Shown: positions 53,133 through 62,790 of the stretch, piece by piece
Layout: each line of letters begins with the position of its first letter
How positions within the stretch are numbered: the stretch's first letter is position 1
Assembly (NCBI GenBank): GCA_030295365.1
Contig: AP027062.1
Span: forward strand, 640,001 to 704,000
Reading direction: 5' to 3'
DNA length: 64,000 nt
DNA from: Candidatus Rickettsia kotlanii
GTDB taxonomy: Bacteria; Pseudomonadota; Alphaproteobacteria; Rickettsiales; Rickettsiaceae
Program-made: the position numbers and the translations under genes
The notes under the pieces: generated by a model
Told to the model about the DNA's origin: nothing
The model's database searches: none
The model's input: only the letters and a program-made list of their open reading frames with translations

Positions 53133-54500
53133 ATGTTATTACGTTTAATTATAACACTATTTTTTATTATAAATTCTATTTGTGCATTTGCAGAAGGAGA
53201 AAAAGAAAATGAAAATAAAATATCAAATCAGGAAGCTTATAAGCAATTTCAAGACGTATTTGAACGTATCGAAAAGGCTTATGTACAGGTGCCCAATAGG
53301 CAAAAAATGATAGATGAAGCAATTAACGGTATGTTAAACTCACTTGATCCTCATTCAAGCTATTATACCGATGAGGATTTAGAAGATATTTTTACTTTTA
53401 CAAAAGGTGAATTCGGCGGAATCGGTGTTGAAATAATGTATGATAGCGGAGCAATTAAGATAATATCGCCTATTGACGATTTGCCGGCTTTCAAAGCAGG
53501 GCTTAAAGGTGGGGATTATATAGTAGGCGTGAATGACGAGTTAGTCTCTACGCTTGGTCCTAATAAAGCTATAAAAGAGATGCGTGGTACGCCTGGTACT
53601 AAGGTTAAATTGTTAATAATTAAGGAAGAAGAGGCAAAACCGCAAGAGCTAGAGCTTACTCGCGAAATAGTAAAAATCAAGCCGATAAAAGCACATTTAG
53701 AAAAAAATAATATTGCATATATACGTATAACTACTTTTAATGAGTCAACAATTTCTGAGTTGAAGGCAGCAGTAAAGAAGTTACAAACTGAGAGTAAAGA
53801 TGACCTTAAAGGTATAATTCTAGATTTACGTAATAATGCCGGAGGTATACTAGATCAAGCTATTGCCGTTAGTGATTATTTTATTGATTCTGGTGTAATT
53901 GTAACAACAAAAGGTAGAACTACATCAAGTAATAGCGAAACTAAAGCAAATGAGTTTTCGTTAAAAGCTCCCAAAGTACCTATGATAGTTTTAATAAACG
54001 GTAATTCTGCCTCTGCCTCGGAAATAGTTGCCGGAGCTTTGCAAGATCATAAAAGAGCAATAATACTTGGCACTAAGTCTTTTGGTAAAGGATCAGTTCA
54101 GGCTTTAACGCAAATCAATTCTAGGGCTGCCGTAAAACTGACTATATCTAAATATTACACCCCAAGTGGTCGTTCTATTCAAGCAGAAGGGATAGAGCCT
54201 GATATTTTAATTGAGCCAGCGAAAGTTGAGTATCCAGAAGTGCAAAAAATAGATAAGCGTTTTTCTGAGAGTTCTTTAAAAAATTATTTGAAGAATGATA
54301 ATGAAAAAAACAAAGATAATTCATCTAAAAACAAAGATAAAAAAGAAACAAAAGCCAAAAATAATAAACAAGAAGAGAATGAATTATCGGAATTATACAA
54401 AAAAGATTATCAATTTGCTCGTGCTTATGATGTAATTACAGGGTTGATTCTTAATAAGAAGCTGGAAACAAAAGAGAGAGTTAAACAAGAAGATAAGTAG
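53133..54500 (+). CDS. ctpA: carboxyl-terminal processing protease (S41)
   Basis: From the ATG at 53133, with GGAG 4 bases upstream, the product has 455 residues; a TTG at 53103 is in frame but only adds ten residues next to the repeat. The signal peptide is MLLRLIITLFFIINSICAFA. A PDZ domain (GEFGGIGVEIMYDSG) follows, then the S41 core with Ser294 in NSASASEI and Lys319 in FGKGSVQ forming the catalytic dyad. The C-terminus is a lysine-rich tail. It degrades or trims periplasmic proteins at the cell envelope. Confidence 0.92.
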   Translation: MLLRLIITLFFIINSICAFAEGEKENENKISNQEAYKQFQDVFERIEKAYVQVPNRQKMIDEAINGMLNSLDPHSSYYTDEDLEDIFTFTKGEFGGIGVEIMYDSGAIKIISPIDDLPAFKAGLKGGDYIVGVNDELVSTLGPNKAIKEMRGTPGTKVKLLIIKEEEAKPQELELTREIVKIKPIKAHLEKNNIAYIRITTFNESTISELKAAVKKLQTESKDDLKGIILDLRNNAGGILDQAIAVSDYFIDSGVIVTTKGRTTSSNSETKANEFSLKAPKVPMIVLINGNSASASEIVAGALQDHKRAIILGTKSFGKGSVQALTQINSRAAVKLTISKYYTPSGRSIQAEGIEPDILIEPAKVEYPEVQKIDKRFSESSLKNYLKNDNEKNKDNSSKNKDKKETKAKNNKQEENELSELYKKDYQFARAYDVITGLILNKKLETKERVKQEDK

Positions 54501-54509
54501 AAAGGATAA

Positions 54510-54680
54510 TATCATTCTCGGTTTTGCTGCATGGATAGATTCTTCGTCATAAGCTACGGAAAAACTGTAAGTTTTGTACGTACGCAATCTCAGGAACCAT
54601 GGTTTATGAGATTGCCATGCTCCTTTTAGTCACTCGCAATGACGATTTGGTATGCAAGCAAGCCTTCCACAGGGATGACA
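54510..54680. repeat. compound palindromic repeat after ctpA
   Basis: ATATCATTCTCGGTTTTGCTGCATGG at the left and GCCTTCCACAGGGATGACAT at the right are degraded family B/C ends around a family A centre (TACGCAATCTCAGG / GAGATTGCCATGCTCC, CTCGCAATGACGA). Confidence 0.65.
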
Positions 54681-54714
54681 TCAGTTGAGTTCAAAATAAC
54701 TACTAGGTCTTATA

Positions 54715-56208
54715 ATGAACCATAATAAGTATATAGTAAGATTGTCATTCATTATATTGTTTCTTAATATTGTCATAAATATGATGTTTTATCGTTATTT
54801 TATGATAAAAGAAATGATAGTAAAACAAGTGGTTTTGGAACATACTAAAATTGTAGAACTTTACACTAATAATATTTGGAATACTCATCAGAACGTAATC
54901 AGTAAATTACATAAATTCGATTATTTAAAACTATTACAAGATCAAGATTTTATTAATTTTGCAAAGATTACTGCTCAATGGTTCACCAATCTTAATATTA
55001 ATATTTCTCTCTACGATCGCAAAGGTAATAAATTCATCACTAGTAATATGTTACACATGTATAGTGTAGACAATTATAAAGATGATAGTTTGGTTGAGAT
55101 AGTGACCGCAAAAATCGATAAATTTTTTTTAAAATCCTTTACTTCAAAAGCTCCGCTTCGAGATGCTTTTGAAGGTATTACAAGTCATATATTATTACCA
55201 AGGGTAGTAATAGAAAATGAAAGTGATTTAACAGTGGAAGAGGCTTCTTTTGTTACTAGCTATATCCCTGTTATAGATAATAATTTAGATTTTCCCGTAG
55301 ATGCAGTATTTGAGATTAACACTAATATTACCAACCAGTGGCAAAATATAACCTCTCTTGAGCAAAAGGTTTTTATAACTTTTATCATTATTTTTATAAT
55401 ATTCTGCACTATAATTATTAGTAATACTAACTATGCTAGAAAAATTATTGAGGAGCAGCTTGAAACAAATAGAAATTTAAAAGCTCAAATAGTAAAAGTA
55501 GAAAAAACTAGCTCTTCAAATACAAAGTTTTTTGCTAATATTAGTCATGAATTGCGTACACCGCTTAATGCTATAATAGGCTTTTCGGAAATTCTTATGT
55601 CGGAAAGAGATGCAGAAAAAAGTAAAAATTATATTAAAGATATAAATGATGCTGGTAAGCATTTGCTTAGTATGATTAATGATATTTTAGATCTTTCTAA
55701 AGCTTCTGCTGATAAATTAAAAGTAGATAGTATAGATCTTGATTTAAATAAATTAATTAGTTCTTCGCTGATATTTATTAAGCCGCGTGCCGATCAAGCC
55801 GAAGTGGCTTTAATTAGTAGATTACCGAAAGAGCATGTGGTTATAAAGGCTGATCCAAAAAGGCTAAAACAAGTATTCTTAAATCTTTTATCAAATGCTG
55901 TGAAATTTACAAATTCCGGAGGAAGTGTTACTATTACACTTGAAAAAGATGAGTTAGCAGAATTAGTGTATATAAAAGTTATAGATACCGGTATTGGTAT
56001 TGAGGAAAAAGATATCCCAAAAACTTTATCGGCGTTTGGTCAAATTGATAGTGAGCTTAGTAGAAAATATGAAGGTACCGGTCTTGGATTGCCGCTTACT
56101 AAAAAGTTGGTTGAACTTATGAACGGTAAATTTGATTTGCAAAGTAAGATAAATGAAGGTACCACCATAACAATAACTTTTACATATGACGGTAGTATTG
56201 AAATATAA
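54715..56208 (+). CDS. membrane sensor histidine kinase, PleC-like
   Basis: The product has 497 residues. Membrane helices at about 7-26 and 218-237 bracket a periplasmic sensor. His278 in ISHELRTPLNAIIGF is the phosphorylated residue. The ATPase N-box is LKQVFLNLLSNAVKF, and GTGLGLPLTKKLVELMNG is the G2 box. No receiver domain is fused. The layout and the nearby pleD suggest the PleC/DivJ type that phosphorylates the PleD receiver, but this pairing is inference. Confidence 0.85.
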   Translation: MNHNKYIVRLSFIILFLNIVINMMFYRYFMIKEMIVKQVVLEHTKIVELYTNNIWNTHQNVISKLHKFDYLKLLQDQDFINFAKITAQWFTNLNINISLYDRKGNKFITSNMLHMYSVDNYKDDSLVEIVTAKIDKFFLKSFTSKAPLRDAFEGITSHILLPRVVIENESDLTVEEASFVTSYIPVIDNNLDFPVDAVFEINTNITNQWQNITSLEQKVFITFIIIFIIFCTIIISNTNYARKIIEEQLETNRNLKAQIVKVEKTSSSNTKFFANISHELRTPLNAIIGFSEILMSERDAEKSKNYIKDINDAGKHLLSMINDILDLSKASADKLKVDSIDLDLNKLISSSLIFIKPRADQAEVALISRLPKEHVVIKADPKRLKQVFLNLLSNAVKFTNSGGSVTITLEKDELAELVYIKVIDTGIGIEEKDIPKTLSAFGQIDSELSRKYEGTGLGLPLTKKLVELMNGKFDLQSKINEGTTITITFTYDGSIEI

Positions 56209-56273
56209 AAAATTGTGTGGAATATTAAAAAATTTTCGGTATTATAAAAAAATTATAAATTTTTAAAAAATAT

Positions 56274-57011
56274 ATGAAACTGATTATCTTATTATTTACT
56301 TTTTTATTTTCTATGTTTTCTTTCGGAGAAAGCGAAACTATTAAAAGCAAGCCTTTAAAATATGCAGCAAATAATGATTTTGAAAATAGGCTAGATGAAC
56401 AGGAACAAGAAATCAGAAGGCTAATCGGTAAAGTTGAGGTTTTACAGCATAAAATTGATATGCTAACGCAGAACTCAAATATTTTAAATCAAGAAGAAAA
56501 TACTGAAGTTTTAGAAGCCGGTGCTTCAAAAAAACAAGATGTTTTTGATATAGCTTTGCTTAAAGATATGCTGGATGATGCTCCTAAAAAACCTATTGCG
56601 GTTAATAAGGATATAGCTTCTGATAAGCAAGCCTACGATTTGGCCCTTGTTGCTTATAAAGATAATAAACTTACTGAAGCAAAAGATAAGTTTAAAAATT
56701 TTATCCAAAAATATCCTAACAGTTCGCTAATTAGTAATGCTTATTTCTGGTATGGGGAATGCTTTTTTAAACAAAAAGACTATAACAGGGCAGCAGTTAA
56801 CTATTTAAAAGGCTATAAAGAGTCACCGAAAGGGGCAAAATCTTCCGATGGGTTATTGAAGTTAGCACTTTCTTTAGGTGAACTAAAAAAAATTCAGGAA
56901 GTATGTAATATGCTTGCTAAGCTTGATAGGGAATTTCCAACTAATAGAACTGCCGCATCCAAGAAAATGGCAGAAGATGCTAAGATTAAATTTGGCTGTA
57001 AAAATAAATAA
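56274..57011 (+). CDS. cpoB: Tol-Pal associated periplasmic protein CpoB (YbgF)
   Basis: The product has 245 residues with a signal peptide (1-18, MFSFGESE after the hydrophobic run). A coiled coil (RLDEQEQEIRRLIGKVEVLQ) at 38-66 trimerises YbgF in other species. Three TPR-like repeats follow (QAYDLALVAYKDNKLTEA, NSSLISNAYFWYGECFFKQ). It links TolA with peptidoglycan synthesis at division. tol genes are not in the window. Confidence 0.85.
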   Translation: MKLIILLFTFLFSMFSFGESETIKSKPLKYAANNDFENRLDEQEQEIRRLIGKVEVLQHKIDMLTQNSNILNQEENTEVLEAGASKKQDVFDIALLKDMLDDAPKKPIAVNKDIASDKQAYDLALVAYKDNKLTEAKDKFKNFIQKYPNSSLISNAYFWYGECFFKQKDYNRAAVNYLKGYKESPKGAKSSDGLLKLALSLGELKKIQEVCNMLAKLDREFPTNRTAASKKMAEDAKIKFGCKNK

Positions 57012-57023
57012 AAATAATAAAAT

Positions 57024-57686
57024 ATGACTGATATTTTGGATGAAGTACTGAGTGATCAAAATGAAGAAAAAAGGTTAATTTTTTTCAAAAAGCTTTTACC
57101 TATAATAATAATCATTTCTATAATAGCTATTACTATAATGGTTGTTATTAATAATAATAAAGATAAAAGAATTAAAAATAACCAAAAAAACGGAGATATT
57201 CTTGTTAAGACTATTGGTTTGGAAACAACAAAAGATAATGAAGAATTAGCTTTGAATACTTTAGAGAGTTTAGTTACTACTAGTAATACTAAAATCAAAG
57301 AAATAGCTGCATTAGAACAAGTAGCCATAAAGATTTCAGAAAAAAAATATTCAGAAGCGAAAGACTTGCTTAATAAAATTATTGAACATAAAGAATATTC
57401 CGAAATTTCTACTTCTTATGCACGTATTTCATGGTGTGGTCTTGTGATTGATGATCAAAATCTAAATATTCAAGATAAAGAGAAATTGACCAAATATTTA
57501 AACTATTTTGATGACGAGCAAAAACCTTTTTGGGCTACAGCAACTATTATAAAAGCTATGTGGGATATTAAGAATAATATGAAACCGCAAGCAGAAAAAA
57601 ATCTAAAAAATTTATTAATTTCAAATAATGTATCTGATCTAATAAAAGATCATGCTAAAGCATTGCTTATAAATTTAAATAAATAA
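57024..57686 (+). CDS. yfgM: YfgM-like membrane-anchored TPR protein
   Basis: The product has 220 residues. A short cytosolic end is followed by one helix (about 26-44), then a periplasmic TPR-type domain (ALNTLESLVTTSNTKIKEIA, KKYSEAKDLLNKIIE). YfgM assists SecYEG and periplasmic chaperones. It lies 22 bases before bamB, the same yfgM-bamB order as in gammaproteobacteria, which supports the name. Individual TPR units are weak. Confidence 0.75.
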   Translation: MTDILDEVLSDQNEEKRLIFFKKLLPIIIIISIIAITIMVVINNNKDKRIKNNQKNGDILVKTIGLETTKDNEELALNTLESLVTTSNTKIKEIAALEQVAIKISEKKYSEAKDLLNKIIEHKEYSEISTSYARISWCGLVIDDQNLNIQDKEKLTKYLNYFDDEQKPFWATATIIKAMWDIKNNMKPQAEKNLKNLLISNNVSDLIKDHAKALLINLNK

Positions 57687-57708
57687 TAATTCGTACTTAA
57701 GGAAAAAT

Positions 57709-58953
57709 ATGACAAAAAAAATAGCACTTCTGTTATTACCGTTTATTTTAATTTCATGTAACGGGCTTGGACCAAAAAGGGTAAAAAATATTGTTGAGTT
57801 GACTCCTAAATTAGCACTTCAGACTCATGAGCCTATATATTTAGATTCTAATGCAAATATATATGCATTTAATGCAAATATGCTTAAGAACAAACAGTAT
57901 AGTTTTGCTAGAAGCAAAACGGTTACCGAGCCGGTTTTTATAGGCGATATGATTTATGCATTGGATATTAGATCGAATGTTTCTGCATTTTCTATAGAGA
58001 AAAATAAGATTATTTGGTCTTATAATTTAAGTAGACATAAAAAAAATAATTATATAGGTGGCGGAATTTTACACCATAACGGAAAATTATACGTAACATA
58101 CGGTTCAAGATTGTTAGTAGTGCTAGATGCAAAATCAGGTTATGAAATAATTAGAAAAGAACTTCCGGATATTATTAGAATTAAGCCTATTGTACTCAAT
58201 GATAATACTGTCTTAGTGCAAACTATCAGTAATCAAACTATTGCTTTAAATGCAGAAACTTTAAAAACCGTGTGGGAACATGAAAGCCTAGCAGAAGTTT
58301 TGTCGGCTAGTTATTTTATGACGCCGATAGTACAGTATGACAATGTAATAGTAACTTATAATTCCGGGCAAATACTTGCCTTAAATATAACAAGCGGTGA
58401 AGTAAAATGGAATTTTGAGTTTACAAATCTTAATGATCGTACAGCTATACCGAATTTGGACGAATCAAGTATTTTATGTACTCCCGTTCATGATAATATG
58501 AATCTGTATATAGCAACCGGTCTTGGTAAGCTTATTAAGCTTAATATAGCAACCGGCAGTGTGATTTGGCAGGTAAATGCTGAGGATATTCAATCAATGT
58601 CTTTAATCGGTAATAGCCTATTTGTAACAAATAATGCTAGACAAATAGCAGCCTTTAATCCTGAAACAGGGAAAGTAAAGTTTGTAGCTGATTTAAATAA
58701 TGGACAAGATCCTAAGAAACTAAAATCTGCTGCTTTTTTAGTACCTTTTGTTGGAGTTGATAATAACAATAAGCGAAGTTTAAATGTTATTTCCGTTAAC
58801 GGTGTTTTATATAGTTTTGATGTTGATAATAATAGATTAAACATGATACCTCATATTGTCAAAATTATAAAAAATATTCGTTATTATGGGCTAAGAGCAA
58901 ATAATAATTTATATTTTTCTACCGATAGAAAAATAATATTCGGAAGTAAATAA
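57709..58953 (+). CDS. bamB: outer-membrane assembly lipoprotein BamB
   Basis: The product has 414 residues. The lipoprotein signal ends LISC with Cys17 as the lipidated residue. The rest is an eight-bladed beta-propeller with repeated blade motifs such as SIEKNKIIWSYNL, NAETLKTVWEHE, NITSGEVKWNFEF and NIATGSVIWQVN. BamB sits at the inner face of the outer membrane and assists BamA in inserting barrel proteins such as Sca autotransporters. Confidence 0.93.
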   Translation: MTKKIALLLLPFILISCNGLGPKRVKNIVELTPKLALQTHEPIYLDSNANIYAFNANMLKNKQYSFARSKTVTEPVFIGDMIYALDIRSNVSAFSIEKNKIIWSYNLSRHKKNNYIGGGILHHNGKLYVTYGSRLLVVLDAKSGYEIIRKELPDIIRIKPIVLNDNTVLVQTISNQTIALNAETLKTVWEHESLAEVLSASYFMTPIVQYDNVIVTYNSGQILALNITSGEVKWNFEFTNLNDRTAIPNLDESSILCTPVHDNMNLYIATGLGKLIKLNIATGSVIWQVNAEDIQSMSLIGNSLFVTNNARQIAAFNPETGKVKFVADLNNGQDPKKLKSAAFLVPFVGVDNNNKRSLNVISVNGVLYSFDVDNNRLNMIPHIVKIIKNIRYYGLRANNNLYFSTDRKIIFGSK

Positions 58954-58965
58954 ATTATATTTAGC

Positions 58966-58995
58966 TTGACAGATAGTGGGTATTAATGCTATTAA
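58966..58995 (+). promoter_or_regulatory. promoter of rplM-rpsI
   Basis: TTGACA (58966-58971) with TATTAA (58990-58995) at 18 bases, or CTATTA at 17, lies 50 bases before the rplM start. The consensus -35 makes a strong promoter plausible for ribosomal genes. Confidence 0.55.
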
Positions 58996-59045
58996 GTGTA
59001 TTGCTTGATTCTTTAATTTTAAATTCTAATTAAAAAGATACTATT

Positions 59046-59513
59046 GTGAAAACTTACTCGGCAAAGCCATCGGAAATTAAAAAGAAATGGTGGGTCATAG
59101 ACGCAAAAAATATTGTACTAGGACGACTCGCTAGCAGAGTTGCTAATATGTTACGCGGTAAGCATAAGCCTAGCTTTACACCTCATTTAGATTGTGGTGA
59201 TAATATAATCATAATAAATGCAGAGCATGTAAAATTAACAGGTAAAAAAGCAAATCCCAAAGACGGAAAAATATATTACAGATATACAGGATTTCCAGGT
59301 GGGATCAAAGATACTACGGCAGGTAAAATCTTAAGTGGTAAACACCCTGAGAGAGTTATTAAAATGGCCGTAAAAAGAATGATTACAAGAAATGCTTTAG
59401 GTGCTAAGCAAATGAGTAATTTGCATGTTTATGTAAATGGTGATCATCCTCATATGGCACAGCAACCTGCTGTTTATGATTTTGCAAGCCAAAATCCAAA
59501 AAATAAAAAGTAA
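59046..59513 (+). CDS. rplM: 50S ribosomal protein L13
   Basis: The product has 155 residues from [43 protein letters not shown] and the GFPGGIKD segment are diagnostic of L13, an early 50S assembly protein bound to 23S rRNA. It lies 6 bases before rpsI in the universal pair. Confidence 0.97.
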   Translation: MKTYSAKPSEIKKKWWVIDAKNIVLGRLASRVANMLRGKHKPSFTPHLDCGDNIIIINAEHVKLTGKKANPKDGKIYYRYTGFPGGIKDTTAGKILSGKHPERVIKMAVKRMITRNALGAKQMSNLHVYVNGDHPHMAQQPAVYDFASQNPKNKK

Positions 59514-59519
59514 TAGAAT

Positions 59520-59999
59520 ATGCCCGAGTTAAAAATTAAAACAGAAAAAGTAGAAAAGCAGTTAACTAAAGAACCTTTAGTATTAAAAACTCCTAAAGAA
59601 AAAATAGATAATTTAGGTAAGTTTTATGCTACAGGTAAAAGAAAAAATGCTATAGCACGAGTATGGCTTAAAGTAGGAAAAGGAAAAATAGTTGTTAATA
59701 AAAAAACAATAGTCCAGTATTTTCCTTCTGAAACTTATGTAAAAACTATCTTACAGCCTTTTGTCTTAACAAAAACTATTGATCAGTATGATGTAATTTG
59801 TACTGTTAGAGGTGGAGGAGTTTCAGGACAGAAAGGTGCTATTTTACATGGAATTTCTAAAGCTTTAGATAAATCTGCTCCGGATTTTCATGCTATTTTG
59901 CGTAAAGGCGGTCTTTTAACACGTGATTCTAGGGTAGTAGAGCGTAAGAAATACGGACAACGTAAAGCACGTAAGAAAACACAATTCTCTAAACGTTAA
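59520..59999 (+). CDS. rpsI: 30S ribosomal protein S9
   Basis: The product has 159 residues with a lysine-rich extension of about 35 residues before the conserved domain starting at [35 protein letters not shown] and the C-terminal [18 protein letters not shown], which contacts P-site tRNA, are intact. It is cotranscribed with rplM and followed by a family C repeat. Confidence 0.97.
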   Translation: MPELKIKTEKVEKQLTKEPLVLKTPKEKIDNLGKFYATGKRKNAIARVWLKVGKGKIVVNKKTIVQYFPSETYVKTILQPFVLTKTIDQYDVICTVRGGGVSGQKGAILHGISKALDKSAPDFHAILRKGGLLTRDSRVVERKKYGQRKARKKTQFSKR

Positions 60000-60025
60000 G
60001 ATAAAATTTGAGAAGTTACTAGTCA

Positions 60026-60180
60026 ATTGTTGCATGGATCAATTTTTTTATTGTCATCCCGCGACTTGATCATGGGATCCAGCTTAAAATATTTAAATTA
60101 TTAGTATTTAAAGTTGTTTTTTGGGGATACCGTGGTCAAACCACGGTATGACACTAAGTACATTTTCCAAGCCATGCAAC
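60026..60180. repeat. palindromic repeat, family C
   Basis: GTTGCATGGATCAATTTT with GTCATCCCGCGACTTGATC on the left and ACCGTGGTCAAACCACGG with CCAAGCCATGCAAC on the right form a long imperfect palindrome. Its words match the insert in queA. It lies between rpsI and the tRNA gene. Confidence 0.8.
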
Positions 60181-60233
60181 CGCTTTTATCTAGAATGATA
60201 CTTCTTAACAAATTATATAAACACTTTTCCCCT

Positions 60234-60310
60234 GGCGGGGTAGCTCAGCTGGTTAGAGCGACGGAATCATAATCCGTGTGTCGGGGGTTCAAATCCCTCC
60301 CTCGCTACCA
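60234..60310 (+). tRNA. tRNA-Met (CAU anticodon)
   Basis: The sequence is 77 bases with encoded CCA. The acceptor GGCGGGG pairs with CCTCGCT (G1-U72 and one further G-U). The D-arm is GCTC-AGCTGGTTA-GAGC, the anticodon arm ACGGA-ATCATAA-TCCGT reads CAU, and the T-arm is GGGGG-TTCAAAT-CCCTC. It lacks the initiator C1-A72 mismatch. Elongator Met is most likely; the lysidine-modified Ile tRNA also has a CAU anticodon and cannot be excluded. A TATAAA 12 bases upstream may be its -10. Confidence 0.9.
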
Positions 60311-60490
60311 TTCATCCGTCTTTTTGACAGTTCTATAGTAAGCTGATTTGAACTTTGTGCTTCGTTGTTCATCCTCTCGTCTATTATATATATAGGCTCT
60401 ACCTTCGTGCTTGTCACAAAATGGGGTTGAGTTTACTATAGTACTGTTAACAGTCCTATAGTTTTTAATAAAATTTTGTATAATAAATAT

Positions 60491-60636
60491 TAGACTTCTT
60501 GCATAACCTATTTTATAAGGAGGAATTTGAAGGTGGTACGGAACATAGACCCGGAGCGTAGCCAAATCTATGTAAGGATTCGAGTACCGGATCAACATAC
60601 AAATTACCTTTAGAAAGAGATTATGCACGAGGTCTA
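60491..60636. repeat. 146-base palindromic element with 16-base inverted ends
   Basis: TAGACTTCTTGCATAA (60491-60506) is inverted at TTATGCACGAGGTCTA (60621-60636), 14 of 16 matching. Inner pairs include ACATAGA / TCTATGT and GGTAC / GTACC, so the whole unit is hairpin-forming. It differs from families A-C. The rest of the gap 60311-60772 shows nothing else recognisable; a frame open on the minus strand here only reads the repeat. Confidence 0.7.
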
Positions 60637-60772
60637 TTTTATATATTAGGGTCTGTGAAGATCTCTAAAACGATTTGATTTAAAAAATATCTCAAAATAA
60701 CAAATCAATTAGAAATCTTTACAAAGCCTAACATTTTATGAAATTGATTTTAACAAGTTTAATTTTATATTT

Positions 60773-61498
60773 ATGAGCTTTCTTCCAATATATGCTAAAT
60801 TCTTACCTAAAGGGTTCGTGTATCTGAAAGATATCGACCCTACAATTATTCAAAATATGCATTATTATTCAGATGAAAATTTTGTTGATAAAAAGGTAGA
60901 TGGTTATAAAGCACCGGAAGCAATTTTAACTATAGAAACTGTTAAGGCTCTTAAAGCAATACAAGCTGAGATACAAAAAGATGGTTATTCACTGGTTATA
61001 TGCATATAGACCACAAAAAACTATACAACATTTTTTAAGATGAAGCAAAATAATATTGATCAAAAAAATAAGGAAAGCTTTTAACCATATATAGATAAGT
61101 CTAAATGTTTTATATTAGGTTATATAGCTGAAAGATCTAGTACTGTAGATTGATCAACAATAAAGTTTCAGAAGGAAGTTAATAATAATCCTGAAGTCAT
61201 TAAGAGAAAGCTGAAAGACGCGCGTGTTATAATCCTGTTTAGATGACAATACGGTAGACATGTATACTTCTTTTGACTTATTTGATGAAGCTTTACCTCA
61301 TGACAGTAAATTAATTGATAAGCAATATTTAGCAAAACGTACATTCTAAGATGTAAAAACATAATTTTAAAGCATGTAAAATTGGGTGGTGGCATTATAC
61401 ACTTGCAGATAAGCCTTATAAAGATCAATATTTTAACTTTGATATAGAAAAAACTATGACAGTATTAAGTGAGAAAAGATGCATACCATGTATTTAAT
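60773..61498 (+). pseudogene. VanX-type D-Ala-D-Ala dipeptidase, decayed
   Basis: GFVYLKDIDPTIIQNMHYYS and DGYKAPEAILTIETVKALKA in the first frame, AYRPQKTIQHF in the next, then DMYTSFDLFDEALPH and finally CKIGWWHYTLADKPYKDQYF match the VanX/DdpX order, including the E-W-W-H-x-T-like zinc segment (here GWWHYT). The signature SxHxxGxxxD is lost (the region reads SSTVD). There are at least four stops or frame changes. Intact relatives recycle cell-wall dipeptides. Confidence 0.75.
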
Positions 61499-62275
61499 AC
61501 CAGCTGATTCTAGTGAAAATAGTTATGACCAAAGTCTTGATAGAAATAAGGTATATTCTATACATTTAAAACCTTTTTCTAATGCCTCTACATATTTTTT
61601 AGATGAGTATTCTGATCATATCTTGGTACATATTGCTGATAAAAAGTATATTTTATGTGGATTGGTTAGAGAGCTAAAATTTGTGTTTGAAGATATAAAT
61701 TCATGATTTTTAATGCCGGAAGCTCAAATTGATACGGTTAATTGGGAAACTGAAACAACAAATTACTGTCTAAGTAAATTTATTTCATGTAAGAGAAGTA
61801 AAAGATTTTATTGCTAATATAACTATATCTAATCTAGCAAATGCATTTACTGCACATATAATCGGTGATAATAATTATAACCTAACAAAGAATGATAATA
61901 CATATTATATGATTGAATCTAGTTGTGATAAAGATATTAGTTTATTGTCTAGAGGAACAAATAAGTGTGTTGTATTTACTTTAGGCAATGATACATTATT
62001 TAGTGCTATAAATGAATGAATTGAAGGTGATAAAGAGGTAAATAGTGCTGCTCTACCAGTACTATATTTATCTATATTACAACAGCATAGTAACATTAAG
62101 TATATTAGGCACAAGATACATAGCTAATAACATTAAGGTACATATAAATTCTGATTACCATGATGATAGTGATCAACATAATATATGTTTAGGTCAAATA
62201 GAGGATCAAGAGGCTCTAAATAAATTAAGTATAGTAAAAGAAATTGAACATAATTCAACTGCTTTTACTATATAA
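61479..62275 (+). pseudogene. decayed gene of unknown family
   Basis: Pieces MHTMYLIPADSSENSYDQSL, HLKPFSNASTYFLDEYSDHI, then in other frames ITISNLANAFTAHIIGDNNY, SLLSRGTNKCVVFTLGNDTL and HDDSDQHNICLGQIEDQEAL read as one broken protein ending at 62275. There is no match that I recognise. It overlaps the end of the VanX-like remnant by about 20 bases in a different frame. Confidence 0.45.
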
Positions 62276-62280
62276 AATTT

Positions 62281-62766
62281 TTACTGAATTAATAATTCAA
62301 ATTCTTTTACGACGGCTTGATAAAGTTTACGTTTAAATGGTATTATAATAGATAAGAGTTCATCAAGTGATGCCCAACGCCATTGGTTAAATTCCGGATT
62401 AGAGGTATTTATATTAATATCTTCGTTATTTCCGGTAAACCTAATTAAAAACCAGCGTTGTTTTTGTCCACGAAAATTACCGTTCCACAGTTTAGGTATT
62501 AAAAAGCTTGGTACATCATAACTATACCAGAATTTGCTTTCGGCAATAATATATCCTTTATCGCTACCTATTTCTTCTAACATCTCACGCATTGCTGCAA
62601 TACTTGGTGTTTCGCCAGGAACTATCCCACCTTGCGGCATTTGCCATGCAGATATTTTTGTATCTATTCTTTTACCGACGAATATATGGTTATCGGCATT
62701 TAATATCATCATGCCGACTCCTGGTCTATATGGTAAATCAAGATGTTTTTTAGAAGAATTACTCAT
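62281..62766 (-). CDS. rppH: RNA pyrophosphohydrolase (Nudix)
   Basis: The product has 161 residues. The Nudix box runs 46-67 ([20 protein letters not shown] region) with Glu61, Glu64 and Glu65 as metal ligands. [20 protein letters not shown] before it and [19 protein letters not shown] after it match RppH/NudH, which removes pyrophosphate from mRNA 5' ends. In other pathogens it is called invasion protein IalA. It lies 24 bases after pleD on the same strand. Confidence 0.92.
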   Translation of the reverse strand: MSNSSKKHLDLPYRPGVGMMILNADNHIFVGKRIDTKISAWQMPQGGIVPGETPSIAAMREMLEEIGSDKGYIIAESKFWYSYDVPSFLIPKLWNGNFRGQKQRWFLIRFTGNNEDININTSNPEFNQWRWASLDELLSIIIPFKRKLYQAVVKEFELLIQ

Positions 62767-62790
62767 TATTTTTTTACTTTAAAAAATCAA

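Noticed and set aside
60305-60628. 107-codon minus-strand frame beside tRNA-Met
   Set aside because: Half is the palindromic element at 60491-60636 and the rest has no recognisable protein.
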